Positions 37,848-47,670 of a stretch of DNA of 64,000 bases are shown here, one piece after another (positions within the stretch are counted from its first letter, which is position 1; every line of letters starts with the position of its first letter). A program made the position numbers and the translations under genes. The notes under the pieces were generated by a model, which saw only the letters and a list, made by a program, of their open reading frames with translations, did no database searches and was not told the DNA's origin. The DNA comes from an uncultured Clostridium sp. GTDB taxonomy: Bacteria; Bacillota; Clostridia; TANB77; CAG-508. The DNA is taken from contig CANSKZ010000008.1 of assembly GCA_947647595.1 (NCBI GenBank), positions 31,478 to 95,477 on the forward strand, written 5' to 3'.

Positions 37848-39272
37848 ATGAAAAAAAGTAAAGTTTTATTATATTTAATGATTATTATCTCGATTACATT
37901 ATGCATTCCATCCATCCAATATTTACTAATGAACCGAACAGTAGATAGATTTGATGCGTATTATACTTACCGATTAAGCAAATCCAATAATCAGATGATT
38001 GGATTATTAAGTGGTTGTATTGTAATTGGATTAATATTACTTTTTAGCTTATGTTATTTATTTGTCATAAAAAAAGAAAAACAAATTTTTCAAAATAAAA
38101 AGCAAGTCTTCATTTGGATTGCTTGTATTTCATTCATTTTTATGCTGATTTTGCCATTTTTAAGTTCCGATATTTATTATTATATTGGAGATAGCTGGCT
38201 TAGTAGCCAATATCATGAAAATCCATATTATACATCTGTGGCTGATTTGCAAAAAAAAGGAATCTATGATAAAATACTCGATAATACAGGATATTGGAAA
38301 AATACGACGAGTGTGTATGGTCCATTGTGGAATGGGATTGCGCGAGGATTGGTTTCGTTATCATTTGGAAAGGTAACCATTGCATTATTTGTTTTTAAGT
38401 TGGCTTCTTATGCGGTTCATTTGGCGATTGTAGTGTTAGTTTATAAGATGACGAAAAGTACAAAGTGTATGCTTTTATATGGCTTAAATCCGTTGGTGTT
38501 AATTGAATTTTTAAGCAATGTACATAATGATATTTATTTAGTATTTTTTACTGGTTTAAGTTTTTATTTTTTATTAAAGCAGAAAAATATTTATTTGACG
38601 ATGATAAGTTTAGCATTTTCGATTAGTATCAAATATAGTACGGTTTTATTGGTGCCAGTTGTGTTGTTGTATTATTTTCGAAAAGAGAAGATTTTGAAAA
38701 AAATAGGCTATTGCTTCATTTCTGGCTTGGCAATTATGGGAGTGGTTGTTTTGCTCTATTTGCCATATTATCGAGATGTTTCGATTTTTACGAATATGCT
38801 TGTACAAGGACAAAAATATAGTCAGTCCATTTTAACATTTTTGCTTGTCAAAGCGGATAGAAAGATTTTTGACTTGGTGAATTTCTTTGTGATGCCAGTA
38901 TTTGTGATTGTGTATGTTGATATGCTAATTAATATATGTTTTGACAAAAAACTGACTTGGCATAAATGCATGAAGATTTATAATAAGGAAATGTTAATTT
39001 TTATTTTTATCGTGTTATCGAGTTTTCAAAAATGGTATTTGTTGTGGATTTTGCCAAGTTTCATTTGGCAAAATAAAACGATGAGAAAATTCACTTTGCT
39101 TTTGACTTTAACAGCGATACTTCCTTCTATTTCGTATTTTAGAGTAGAGGGCGATCCGTATGAAATTGGAATGACGTATTCTATCAAGATGCTACTTTTA
39201 GCGGGAATTTTGCTTATGATAACATATGCGAAAAAGATTTGTCATAAAATAAAGCTTGAGAGGAAAATATGA
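37848..39272 (+). CDS. GT-C type membrane glycosyltransferase
   Basis: 474 residues with about 11 transmembrane segments. The acidic loop after the second helix pair, FLSSDIYYYIGDSWLSSQYH, and YGPLWNGIARGL are typical of polyprenyl-phosphate-sugar mannosyltransferases. Probably adds sugars to a cell-surface polymer on the outer face. First gene of the surface island; 4-base overlap with the flippase. Confidence 0.75.
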   Translation: MKKSKVLLYLMIIISITLCIPSIQYLLMNRTVDRFDAYYTYRLSKSNNQMIGLLSGCIVIGLILLFSLCYLFVIKKEKQIFQNKKQVFIWIACISFIFMLILPFLSSDIYYYIGDSWLSSQYHENPYYTSVADLQKKGIYDKILDNTGYWKNTTSVYGPLWNGIARGLVSLSFGKVTIALFVFKLASYAVHLAIVVLVYKMTKSTKCMLLYGLNPLVLIEFLSNVHNDIYLVFFTGLSFYFLLKQKNIYLTMISLAFSISIKYSTVLLVPVVLLYYFRKEKILKKIGYCFISGLAIMGVVVLLYLPYYRDVSIFTNMLVQGQKYSQSILTFLLVKADRKIFDLVNFFVMPVFVIVYVDMLINICFDKKLTWHKCMKIYNKEMLIFIFIVLSSFQKWYLLWILPSFIWQNKTMRKFTLLLTLTAILPSISYFRVEGDPYEIGMTYSIKMLLLAGILLMITYAKKICHKIKLERKI

Positions 39273-40459
39273 AACGATTATTAAGAGTAAGTTTTGATAT
39301 ATTAATTACATCCATTGTTCCAATTTTATCGTGGTTTTTGTTGGGGATTTTTTTGGATAAAAATTTGATTAATATTTTTTCCCTAACCTATCCTTTGCAA
39401 TGTATTATGGGAATGATTGTATCTATTTTTGGGGTTGGAGCTAATATTACCCAATATAAAAATGGAAATCAAAATATGGCGGATAATGGAATTTTTTATG
39501 GAATTGTATTTAGTATGGTTTGTTTTGGCGGAATTATCTTGAAGCATAAAAGCTATATTGATTTTATGAATATGGACCGAACGATTTATCAAATATTTTG
39601 CATTTTTTCCATGACTCAAATTTTTTTCCATACGATTTTGCAATTGATATTAACAAAACTTTATTATAAAGAAGAAAACAAAAAAGCCAATAAAATTGCA
39701 GTTTTGTTTAATATGATTAATTTTAGTGTATTAATTAGTATGGCAATTTTTACACACAGTCAATTGATAACAGCAGTTATTACGGGGATTGTGATGTTTG
39801 TTATGGTTGTGATTTTGCTGATGAAAAATGTGGAGAAAATCGATTTTTACTTTTCTTTAAAAAACTGTTTTAAATACGATTCGGTTTCGTTTTGTGTGAG
39901 TTTTATGTTTTTAATTATTTACTTATTTGGATTTAGTAATTCTTTTGAATATGGACCACAATATGTATTGGCAATTACTTTTGCTACTTTGGTAACCGAT
40001 ATGCAATGGGATGCTGAAGATGCTGTTAAGACAGTTGCTAAAATAGATATTGCAAAGAAAAGATTTTCTTACAATCAACATTTAAAAAATGCAATCAAGT
40101 TTAATTTTTTGTTGATTCTGTCTGTAATTATCTTATCTTTGGTGTTATATCCATTTTACAGACCAGATTTAAAAATTGTCAGTATTTTTATTTTATTACA
40201 TATTTTAGATTTTGCAATAGCACCATTTATGATGATAAAAACATGCTTTTTACAGTTAGAAGATTCCGCTGTGAAAATGACACTAAATATGATGATTGCT
40301 TATTTCATTCGAACAGTGATGTCATTTGTTCCAACACCATTTTGCACAATAATAGGACAAATGACTTCAGCGGGTTATGAAGGAATTTGTACGAAAATAA
40401 ATTATCGAAAATATAAAAAAAGGGGAGGAACAGATTATGAATTTAAAGCACAGATATAA
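39269..40459 (+). CDS. Polysaccharide flippase-like membrane protein (MOP superfamily)
   Basis: 396 residues, 10-12 hydrophobic segments in the MATE/Wzx-like arrangement; FATLVTDMQWDAEDAVKTVA between helices is a recognisable family feature. Likely moves a lipid-linked sugar across the membrane for its glycosyltransferase neighbours. Overlaps the next gene by 23 bases. Confidence 0.65.
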   Translation: MKRLLRVSFDILITSIVPILSWFLLGIFLDKNLINIFSLTYPLQCIMGMIVSIFGVGANITQYKNGNQNMADNGIFYGIVFSMVCFGGIILKHKSYIDFMNMDRTIYQIFCIFSMTQIFFHTILQLILTKLYYKEENKKANKIAVLFNMINFSVLISMAIFTHSQLITAVITGIVMFVMVVILLMKNVEKIDFYFSLKNCFKYDSVSFCVSFMFLIIYLFGFSNSFEYGPQYVLAITFATLVTDMQWDAEDAVKTVAKIDIAKKRFSYNQHLKNAIKFNFLLILSVIILSLVLYPFYRPDLKIVSIFILLHILDFAIAPFMMIKTCFLQLEDSAVKMTLNMMIAYFIRTVMSFVPTPFCTIIGQMTSAGYEGICTKINYRKYKKRGGTDYEFKAQI

Positions 40460-42242
40460 TCAAGTAAAATATTATGGGAAAAAATATGGAATTCTGAAAA
40501 TGATTCGAAAAATTATTGTAGAATTATTTTATATTTTAACAAAAAGAAAAAAAGTGAGTCAGAGATATCAATTGTGGATTGAGGAAAATGAGCCAAGTCA
40601 GGAAGAATTAGAAGAGCAAAGAAAAGCAAAATTTGCAATACAACCTAAAATTAGTATTGTTGTACCAATGTATCAAACACCAATCAAGTTTTTTGAAGAA
40701 TTGGTTGATTGTTTAATTGGGCAAACATATTCGAATTGGGAGCTTTGCTTAGCAGATGGAAGTCCAACTAAAAATAAAAAGTTAGAACCGATTTTAAAAA
40801 AAGATGCTCGTGTTAAATACCAATTTTTGAACGCCAATAAAGGAATATCAGGTAACACAAATGAAGCATTAAAACTAGCAACAGGTGATTTTATTGCTTT
40901 GCTAGACCACGATGATTTGTTGCCACAATTTTGTTTTTATGAAATTGTAAAATGCATTAATGAGCATCCAGAGGTAGAATTTATTTATACAGATGAAGAC
41001 AAAATAGAAGGCAAAATAGAAAATCGAAAAGACCCTTATTTTAAACCAGATTTTTCTAGAGATACTTTGCGAGCCAACAATTATATTACGCATTTATCGG
41101 TTTTCAAAAAAGAGTTAATGGACAAGATTGGTGGATTTCATGAAGAATGCAATGGGGCACAAGATTTCGATATTATTTTAAGAGCAACTGAAGAAACCAA
41201 CCAAATTGTACATATTCCGAAAATATTATATCATTGGCGTGTACATAAAAATTCTACAGCTATGCAAGCAAACGCCAAACCATATGCTTATGAAGCTGGT
41301 TTAAAAGCAGTTCAAGCTCATTTAGAAAGACAAGGTTTACAAGCTAAAGTAACTCAAGGAAGGGATATTCCAGGAATTTATGAAGTTGAATATGAAGTAA
41401 AAGGAAATCCGAAAGTATCCATTTTGATTCCTAATAAAGATAGTGTTCAATTGTTAAAAGCTTGCCTTGAATCTGTTTTGAAGTTAACAACTTATGAAAA
41501 TTATGAAATCTTAATCATCGAAAATAATAGTGAAGAAAAAGAAACGTTTGAATATTATGAAACGATTCAAAAAAATAAGAAAGTAAAAGTGATTAATTAT
41601 CCAGAAAAAGGATTTAACTATTCTAAAATTATTAATTTTGGTGTTAAAAATTGTGATTCTGATTTTGTGATGCAATTAAATAGTGATACTGAGCTTATGA
41701 CACCAAATTGGCTAGAAAAGTTTATTGGATTTGCACAAAGAGAAGAAATTGGAGCTGTTGGTGCTAGATTATATTATGAAGATAAGTCGATTCAACATGC
41801 GGGAATTGTGATAGGAATTTGTGGACTGGCAGCCAATATGTTGACCGAATTACCAGAGGGAATGCATGCTTATTTTGGTAAAGATTGCCTAACGCAAAAT
41901 ATGAGTGCAGTAACAGGTGCTTGCTTGTTTTCTAGAAGAAGCATCTATGAAGAAGTAGGCTACATGGATGAAGAAAATTTCAAAGTGGCTTTTAACGATG
42001 TTGATTTTTGTTTAAAAATTAGGGAAAAAGGCTATCAAATTATTTATAATCCATACATTGAACTAATGCATTACGAATCCAAAACAAGGGGATATGAAGA
42101 TACACCAGAGAAAAAAGCCAGATTTGAAAGGGAAAGCAGTAATTTTAAGAAAAAATGGAAAACAGTGATTGAAAAAGGAGACCCATATTATAATGTCAAT
42201 TTAAGTCTTACAACAGCGCAATATGACATTAACCTAGAATAA
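40437..42242 (+). CDS. Two-domain family 2 glycosyltransferase
   Basis: 601 residues. An N-terminal GT2 domain (KISIVVPMYQTPIKFFEELV, LLDHDDLL, IYTDEDKIE) and a second GT2 domain (KVSILIPNKDSVQLLKACLE, QLNSDTELM, GACLFSRRSIYEEVG, FNDVDFCLKIREKGY), as in rhamnan-synthesis enzymes of the RgpF/RfbF kind. Makes a wall-linked polysaccharide in the cytoplasm. Its last 55 coding bases recur at 50613. Confidence 0.88.
   Translation: MNLKHRYNQVKYYGKKYGILKMIRKIIVELFYILTKRKKVSQRYQLWIEENEPSQEELEEQRKAKFAIQPKISIVVPMYQTPIKFFEELVDCLIGQTYSNWELCLADGSPTKNKKLEPILKKDARVKYQFLNANKGISGNTNEALKLATGDFIALLDHDDLLPQFCFYEIVKCINEHPEVEFIYTDEDKIEGKIENRKDPYFKPDFSRDTLRANNYITHLSVFKKELMDKIGGFHEECNGAQDFDIILRATEETNQIVHIPKILYHWRVHKNSTAMQANAKPYAYEAGLKAVQAHLERQGLQAKVTQGRDIPGIYEVEYEVKGNPKVSILIPNKDSVQLLKACLESVLKLTTYENYEILIIENNSEEKETFEYYETIQKNKKVKVINYPEKGFNYSKIINFGVKNCDSDFVMQLNSDTELMTPNWLEKFIGFAQREEIGAVGARLYYEDKSIQHAGIVIGICGLAANMLTELPEGMHAYFGKDCLTQNMSAVTGACLFSRRSIYEEVGYMDEENFKVAFNDVDFCLKIREKGYQIIYNPYIELMHYESKTRGYEDTPEKKARFERESSNFKKKWKTVIEKGDPYYNVNLSLTTAQYDINLE
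42175..42229 (+). repeat. 55-bp direct repeat, left copy
   Basis: Inside the 3' end of the glycosyltransferase gene. Matches 50613-50667 at 54 of 55 positions (only C to T at the eighth base). See the right copy. Confidence 0.9.
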
Positions 42243-42264
42243 AGATTTTAAGAAATGAATTTAA

Positions 42265-42326
42265 ATATTACAATTTTATTACATTTTGAAAAATCTCTTG
42301 CTAAATAAAAAAGTTTAGATTATAAT
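42265..42326 (+). promoter_or_regulatory. Conserved promoter/operator element, copy 2 of 3
   Basis: ATATTACAATTTTATTACAT then TTTG, then TTGCTA (42298-42303), 17 bases, TATAAT (42321-42326). More diverged than the other two copies, but the ATTACAAT/ATTACAT core and its distance to the promoter are kept. Confidence 0.6.
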
Positions 42327-42428
42327 AAAAATGTTTAAATTTTGTATATTAAGGTAACCATAAAGTTGATTATCTACAAAAACAAAAGATACGAGGGGAT
42401 ATTATCCTAATAAAGGAGTAAAGAAAAA

Positions 42429-42515
42429 ATGAGAAATTCAAATAATGAATTCAATTTTATAAGAACAGCTAAAATCATTGGCACTGTGAGTATATATGCA
42501 GTTTTAAAGAGATAA
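42429..42515 (+). CDS. Small peptide (28 aa) behind the conserved element
   Basis: SD AAAGGAG, then ATG: RNSNNEFNFIRTAKIIGTVS then IYAVLKR. It resembles the ORF at 63912 (KQTAKTVGAV..., VVLK), which also follows the conserved element, so this is probably an expressed small gene family. One short hydrophobic stretch. Function unknown. Confidence 0.5.
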   Translation: MRNSNNEFNFIRTAKIIGTVSIYAVLKR

Positions 42516-42556
42516 AAAATAAATGCAGAATCTGCGTTTTATAACTGTGAAAATTC

Positions 42557-42602
42557 AAAAAACAATCTGTGAGAAAATTCCTAATGCATAGATTGTTTTT
42601 CG
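42557..42602 (+). terminator. Intrinsic terminator
   Basis: AAAAACAATCT (to 42568) pairs with AGATTGTTTTT (42590-42600), followed by T. Separates the 28-residue ORF from the pilin-like gene. Confidence 0.75.
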
Positions 42603-42644
42603 TATTTTAAAATAAATTAGAAATATAAGGAGGAAAAAGAAAAA

Positions 42645-43536
42645 ATGAAAAAACAAAATGATAAGGGTATTACACTAATTGCCCTAGTAATCACGATAAT
42701 CGTATTATTAATCTTAGCAGGAGTTTCACTAAGATTAATAGCAGGAAACGAAGGTATATTAAATCGAGCAGAAAGTGCAGTTAGTAAAAGTAATACAGAA
42801 AGTTTAAAAGAAGAAATAGAATTAGCGATTTCGGAATTAAGAATTGCGTATTATGAAGATAAAGAAAGATTTGCTTCAGCAGATGAATATATAAAGAATA
42901 AATTAAATGGAAAGAAAATCCCATCTGGAACAATAGGATTACAAGGAGAAACACTAACGCTTAAAGGAAATGAAGAAGGAGCAACAGCAGAAACAATAGG
43001 AAATTACACTGATGGAAAAGTAACTATAAATAATGGAAATAGCCAAAATGATGGGAAAGTATATTTGAATTCAGAGGAATGGACTTATGAAGTTGATACA
43101 AGTACAAATACTGCGACAGTAACTACCTATAAAGGGCATGATTCAACGGTGGTTGTTCCAAATTATATAAAGACAAGTAATGGAGATATAAGAATTATTC
43201 AAATAGGTCGGTCGCTACAATAAGATATGGAATCAAGAAATTTGTGATGTTAACCCTACGGATTCGGAATATAGATATCCAAGTTATATAACAAAAGTGC
43301 TTATAAGTGAAGGAATAGAGGTTCTTGGTGATTGTGCACTACTTTATACTCCCAATATGTGTGAGATAGAGTTACCCAGCACATTAAAAAGTATTGGCTA
43401 CTTGGCTTTGTGGAATACTGGTTTGAACACAATAAAATATAATGGAAGTGAAAACATGTGGAATGCGATAGTTAAAGACAAGGACTTTATGGATGCTTCA
43501 GATCAAGAAAGAATAACGTTTCAATTTAATAAATAA
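42645..43536 (+). CDS. Prepilin-like/LRR surface protein, split by a +1 shift at CGG
   Basis: The N-terminus KKQNDKGITLIALVITIIVL is a type IV prepilin-like leader and transmembrane helix as found in many gut Clostridia surface proteins. A linker and a beta-rich part (EEWTYEVDTSTNTATVTTYK) follow. The frame breaks at in-frame CGG (43209-43211) in GGT-CGG-TCG. Skipping the C gives IIQIGGRYNKIWNQEI and runs into a BspA-type leucine-rich end (KVLISEGIEVLGDCALLY, LPSTLKSIGYLAL, YNGSENMWNAI). The joined product is about 296 residues. A cell-surface adhesin by analogy; otherwise a pseudogene. Confidence 0.8.
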
Positions 43537-43605
43537 AAATTAGATACAAAGAACAACATTAAGAAGCTAAAAATAATAAATATTCTAGAAATAGAGGAGA
43601 AAATA

Positions 43606-45387
43606 ATGGGATATATTTTAACCTATTTTATCATTTTAACATTTGCAATTACACTGACAATCTTGCTAAAAAAGAGAATTGAAGAAGTTATACCAATTAG
43701 TATTGTAGAAATTGTTTTTGTGATTTATATATTTGGGTTGTTTGATAAATTAAAAATGGCGATTAATGTTGTTCTGATTTTATCTGTGATACAATTAGTG
43801 ATTATTTTGATTATAATTTTAAAAAAAGAAAAAGAAGTAATTCATCGCTTTTTAACGCCAGGCTTATTCGTATATAGTTTGCTTTTTGGGACAAGTGTTT
43901 TAATACATAAGGATAGGATTTTTGAAAATTATGACGAGTTTAATCATTGGGGCGTCATTGTGAAAAATATGTTTTTGTATCATACATTTGGTACAGGTGA
44001 GCAAAGTGTAGTGATATTTAACGAATATCCACCATTTACTGCAATTTTTCAGTATTTGTTTTTAATGATTCAGAAAGTATATCGTGAAGATACAATTATC
44101 ATTGCACAAAATATATTATATTTTTCTGTTGTGATTCCAATGACTAAAAATATAAACTGGAATAAAAGTTTAAGCAAACTGTTACTAATTTTACCTATTA
44201 TAATTTTTTTACCTATAGCTTTTTATGAAAATTTTTATGTCGATATTTTAGTGGATGGAATCATTGGAATTATGTTTGCATATGTGATGTTTTGTGCTTT
44301 TGAAAGGGAAGATACAAAATTCAAATATCTAAAAATATTTGTAGGAGAGGTAATGCTTATTTTAACGAAGACATCTTCAATAGCTTTAGCCATTTTTAGT
44401 ATTTTCGTAATATTAATAGAAAAATTAGTCGTTTACAAAAAAGATAAACAAAAGGCAAAACAAGAAGTGAAAGCTCTCCTAATTGTATTTATATTGATGA
44501 TGGCAATTGTTTCAATGTGGTATATTAAAGTCAACCAGGCACAAAAAAGATGGGATTTTGGACAAATTGTTGAGACGGATTTTGAAAAAGAAGATATGTC
44601 TTCTCAAATAAAAAATAGTTTTATACGACGAATTTTCTTTGAGGAAGAAATTACGCTAAGAAAATTCACTGTATTTTCAGTGATATTATTGTTAATTTGC
44701 TTACAGATTAGTTGTATTAAAAATAGAAAGGATAAACAATTCTTGTACTATAGCATAGGAATGCTAGTTAGTGTACCAATTTGGATAGCAGGGTTATTGT
44801 TTATGTATCTTACGATTTTCGATTTAGAAGAAGCAATATCTTTGAATTGTTTTGAACGATATGTATCAACAATTTTATTAGCAGATGTATATTTTCAAAT
44901 GTTTATTTTAACACAAACTCAAAACAAAAATTGGAAACAACAAACAATTATTATTGTCTTTATTTTAGTAGCACTTTTGCCAATTAAGAATCTACAGGAA
45001 AAATATTTAGATGGAAAAAATTATAAAGTCATGTCTCAGATGAATCGAATGATTTATACACAGTTGAGAAATTATCAAAACAAATTAAAACCAACTGATA
45101 AATTATTATATATTGTAGGAACAAAATCAAATTTGGAATATTTGACTCTCATGAATAACTATGAAATTATGCCATTAAAAATAAAAAAATCAATCAAAAG
45201 TAACTTTTACGACGTGAATAGTTTTAAGAATATTGCAAAAGATTATACGCATATATTTATTTATCAAATTGAAATAGAAGAAAAAGACAAAATAAAAGAA
45301 GCATTTGAAAATAATGAAGTACAAACAGATATCTTATATAAAGTAGAAAATAAAAATGACCAAATTACTTTAAAACTTGAAAGGTAA
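43606..45387 (+). CDS. Multi-pass membrane protein, GT-C glycosyltransferase-like
   Basis: 593 residues with about 12 membrane helices and a cytoplasmic or extracellular C-terminal domain (from about residue 480). The loop FENYDEFNHWGVIVKNMFLY, with acidic residues and an HW pair, and FNEYPPFTAIFQYLF resemble the catalytic loop of GT-C enzymes. Probably uses a lipid-linked sugar made by the next gene. Confidence 0.65.
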   Translation: MGYILTYFIILTFAITLTILLKKRIEEVIPISIVEIVFVIYIFGLFDKLKMAINVVLILSVIQLVIILIIILKKEKEVIHRFLTPGLFVYSLLFGTSVLIHKDRIFENYDEFNHWGVIVKNMFLYHTFGTGEQSVVIFNEYPPFTAIFQYLFLMIQKVYREDTIIIAQNILYFSVVIPMTKNINWNKSLSKLLLILPIIIFLPIAFYENFYVDILVDGIIGIMFAYVMFCAFEREDTKFKYLKIFVGEVMLILTKTSSIALAIFSIFVILIEKLVVYKKDKQKAKQEVKALLIVFILMMAIVSMWYIKVNQAQKRWDFGQIVETDFEKEDMSSQIKNSFIRRIFFEEEITLRKFTVFSVILLLICLQISCIKNRKDKQFLYYSIGMLVSVPIWIAGLLFMYLTIFDLEEAISLNCFERYVSTILLADVYFQMFILTQTQNKNWKQQTIIIVFILVALLPIKNLQEKYLDGKNYKVMSQMNRMIYTQLRNYQNKLKPTDKLLYIVGTKSNLEYLTLMNNYEIMPLKIKKSIKSNFYDVNSFKNIAKDYTHIFIYQIEIEEKDKIKEAFENNEVQTDILYKVENKNDQITLKLER

Positions 45388-45390
45388 AAG

Positions 45391-46074
45391 ATGAAAGAAG
45401 AAGTAGCAATTATCATTCCAGCCTATAATCCCAATGAGCAATTACTAAAATTGATAAGTGATTTAGTGGAAAATGAATATAGACATATTATCGTGATAAA
45501 TGATGGAAGTGAAAATAGAGAAATATTTGAGAAAATCGGATTTCATGTAGTTTTATTAGAGCATGCGCAAAATCGTGGAAAAGGTAGAGCACTTAAAACT
45601 GGAATAAACTATGTGATAGAAAATATAAAATTGATTAAAGGAATTATAACTGTAGATGCAGATGGACAACATATAATAGAGAATATTAATAATGTATATG
45701 AGACATTTACAGAAGCGGAAGATTGCGTTGTATTAGGAAGTAGAAATTTTGATAAAAAAGAAGTTCCGTTTAGGAGTAGACTAGGAAATAAAGTAATGAC
45801 TTATCTTCTAAAAAAGAAATATAATTTACAATTAAAAGATACACAAACAGGTTTAAGAGCTATTTCTCAAAAATATTTAAAAGAAATTCTATTCATACAA
45901 GGAGAAGGATTTGAGTATGAAATGAATGTAATTTTATATTTTATAAGAAAACAAATACCAATTATTGAAATTCCAATTGAAAGTGTTTATATAAATAAAA
46001 ATAAATCAAGTCATTATAGAGTAATAAAAGATTCTTTAAAAATTTATCAATCGATTAGGAATAAAGAGAGTTGA
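45391..46074 (+). CDS. Family 2 glycosyltransferase (polyprenyl-phosphate type)
   Basis: 227 residues, a single GT2 domain: VAIIIPAYNPNEQLLKLI, INDGSENREIFEKIG, NRGKGRALKTGINYVI, TVDADGQHIIENI, TGLRAISQKYL. Resembles dolichyl/undecaprenyl-phosphate sugar transferases, giving a donor for the GT-C protein just upstream. Confidence 0.88.
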   Translation: MKEEVAIIIPAYNPNEQLLKLISDLVENEYRHIIVINDGSENREIFEKIGFHVVLLEHAQNRGKGRALKTGINYVIENIKLIKGIITVDADGQHIIENINNVYETFTEAEDCVVLGSRNFDKKEVPFRSRLGNKVMTYLLKKKYNLQLKDTQTGLRAISQKYLKEILFIQGEGFEYEMNVILYFIRKQIPIIEIPIESVYINKNKSSHYRVIKDSLKIYQSIRNKES

Positions 46075-46105
46075 AAAACAGGTAATTGGTTATACCTGTT
46101 TTTAT
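46074..46105 (+). terminator. Intrinsic terminator
   Basis: AAAAACAGGTA (to 46084) pairs with TACCTGTTTTT (46093-46103), then T-rich. Confidence 0.85.
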
Positions 46106-46191
46106 TTTCATAAAAAGCTTAATTAACAAAAATATAAGGTATAAGTGGATGAAGAATTTATTAGAAGTAGAAAAGAGGATAAAGATTAGAA

Positions 46192-47658
46192 ATGAAAAAA
46201 TTAGATAAAGAACCAGTGATAGTAATAGTAATTTTATTGTTTATCGTATTGATTTGTATAAAAAAGCAAATTAGAGATAATGCCTATATAAAATTAGCCA
46301 TTAACGATGAAACAATTTTAATTTCTAACAATAGTGAAGTGGATACATGGGATTTGGAGACATTAAATTCTGAGCAAGATGTAATAATAAAAAATGAAGG
46401 AAAAAATTCTAAAATTAGAGTAAATCAAAAAGTAATTAATCCTTCAGAAGAACTTTCGCTTGGAAAAATTGAGATTGATAAAGAAAATAAAATAGAAGTA
46501 GAAGTTAAATTATATGGAGAAATTATATGGAAAAAATATACGATAAATACACTACCTACTCAATTTCCAGAATATGAATTTCAAGGAAAATCAGAAGAAA
46601 ATGGAGAATATTATGTAACGACGTATAATTTGGAGTCCAATAAAAATCAGCATTATATTTACAAATTAAATGAATTTGGAAAAGTGACTTTTTACAAAGC
46701 AACTCCAACTGTTTGCTATAATTTTAAAAAGAATGTTGTGAATGAAAAAATACGTTATACTTATTTAGAAAGTTATGAAACATGGGGCGAAGGTTTTACA
46801 ATGTCTTTACCAACGAAATTAGTCGTATTAGACGAAAAATATAAGTTAATGAATGAATTATATTATTTTGCACAAGAAAAAAAAGAGAACATGACAGAGT
46901 TGGATAAAAAATTAGATAATCATGATTATTTGTATTTAGATGATAATCATTATATTTTATCGGGTTTTGAGAAAGAAACGGTTTTTGACTTTCCAGGTCA
47001 TGAAAATGAAGCATTTAATATTTGGAATTGTAAAATTCAGGAAGTGCTAAATGGAGAAATTGTGTGGGAGTTTCAATCAATAAAAAATAAACAAATCTAT
47101 AATTACTGTGATGAAAGTAATAGAGAAGTTATGACATTAGAACCAATTTTGGATTGTATGCATTTTAATTCTATGAGAATAGATCCTTTAGATAAAAACC
47201 TTGTGTGTTCTTTTCGAAATATAGATTGTCTTATGAAATTGGATAGAAAAACAGGAGAAATATGCTGGGTATTAGGTGGAAATGGAGACGAATTTGGTTT
47301 AACAGAAGAACAACAATTTTCAAATCAACATAGTATTTCATTTTTATCAGATCATTCTATATTAATTTACGATAATGGATGTGCCAATCAAAAAACGAGA
47401 ATCATCAAGATTAAATTAGATGAAAAAAATAAAACAGTAGAAAAGTTTAGTTCGTATGATTTAGGGATTTTTGCGAATAGAATGGGTTCTGTACAAGCCA
47501 TTAATGAAGACAAAAATATTTATTTAGTAACTTATGGAGTTGGAGATAATAAGTATGGATTTCAAGAATTAAACTTAGAAACTTTAGAACCAATTACGAG
47601 TTTTACATTAAACAAAAACAATTCTTTATATTGTGTGAATAAAAGTAATGAACAGTGA
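46192..47658 (+). CDS. Arylsulfotransferase (ASST)-like membrane-anchored protein
   Basis: 488 residues. Residues 8-25 form a membrane anchor (EPVIVIVILLFIVLICI); the rest is extracellular. MHFNSMRIDPLDKNLVCSFR, LDRKTGEICWVLGGNGDEFG and FSNQHSISFL match the beta-propeller core of the arylsulfotransferase family, with candidate catalytic His and Arg. Would transfer sulfate from a phenolic sulfate; in gut bacteria the natural substrates are largely unknown. Confidence 0.75.
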   Translation: MKKLDKEPVIVIVILLFIVLICIKKQIRDNAYIKLAINDETILISNNSEVDTWDLETLNSEQDVIIKNEGKNSKIRVNQKVINPSEELSLGKIEIDKENKIEVEVKLYGEIIWKKYTINTLPTQFPEYEFQGKSEENGEYYVTTYNLESNKNQHYIYKLNEFGKVTFYKATPTVCYNFKKNVVNEKIRYTYLESYETWGEGFTMSLPTKLVVLDEKYKLMNELYYFAQEKKENMTELDKKLDNHDYLYLDDNHYILSGFEKETVFDFPGHENEAFNIWNCKIQEVLNGEIVWEFQSIKNKQIYNYCDESNREVMTLEPILDCMHFNSMRIDPLDKNLVCSFRNIDCLMKLDRKTGEICWVLGGNGDEFGLTEEQQFSNQHSISFLSDHSILIYDNGCANQKTRIIKIKLDEKNKTVEKFSSYDLGIFANRMGSVQAINEDKNIYLVTYGVGDNKYGFQELNLETLEPITSFTLNKNNSLYCVNKSNEQ

Positions 47659-47670
47659 GGTAAGAAAAAA

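Noticed and set aside
43204..43216. Four-base tandem duplication (GGTC GGTC) as the cause of the pilin/LRR frame break
   Set aside because: A single C before GG explains it equally well and agrees with the other six sites, so the simpler common rule is preferred.
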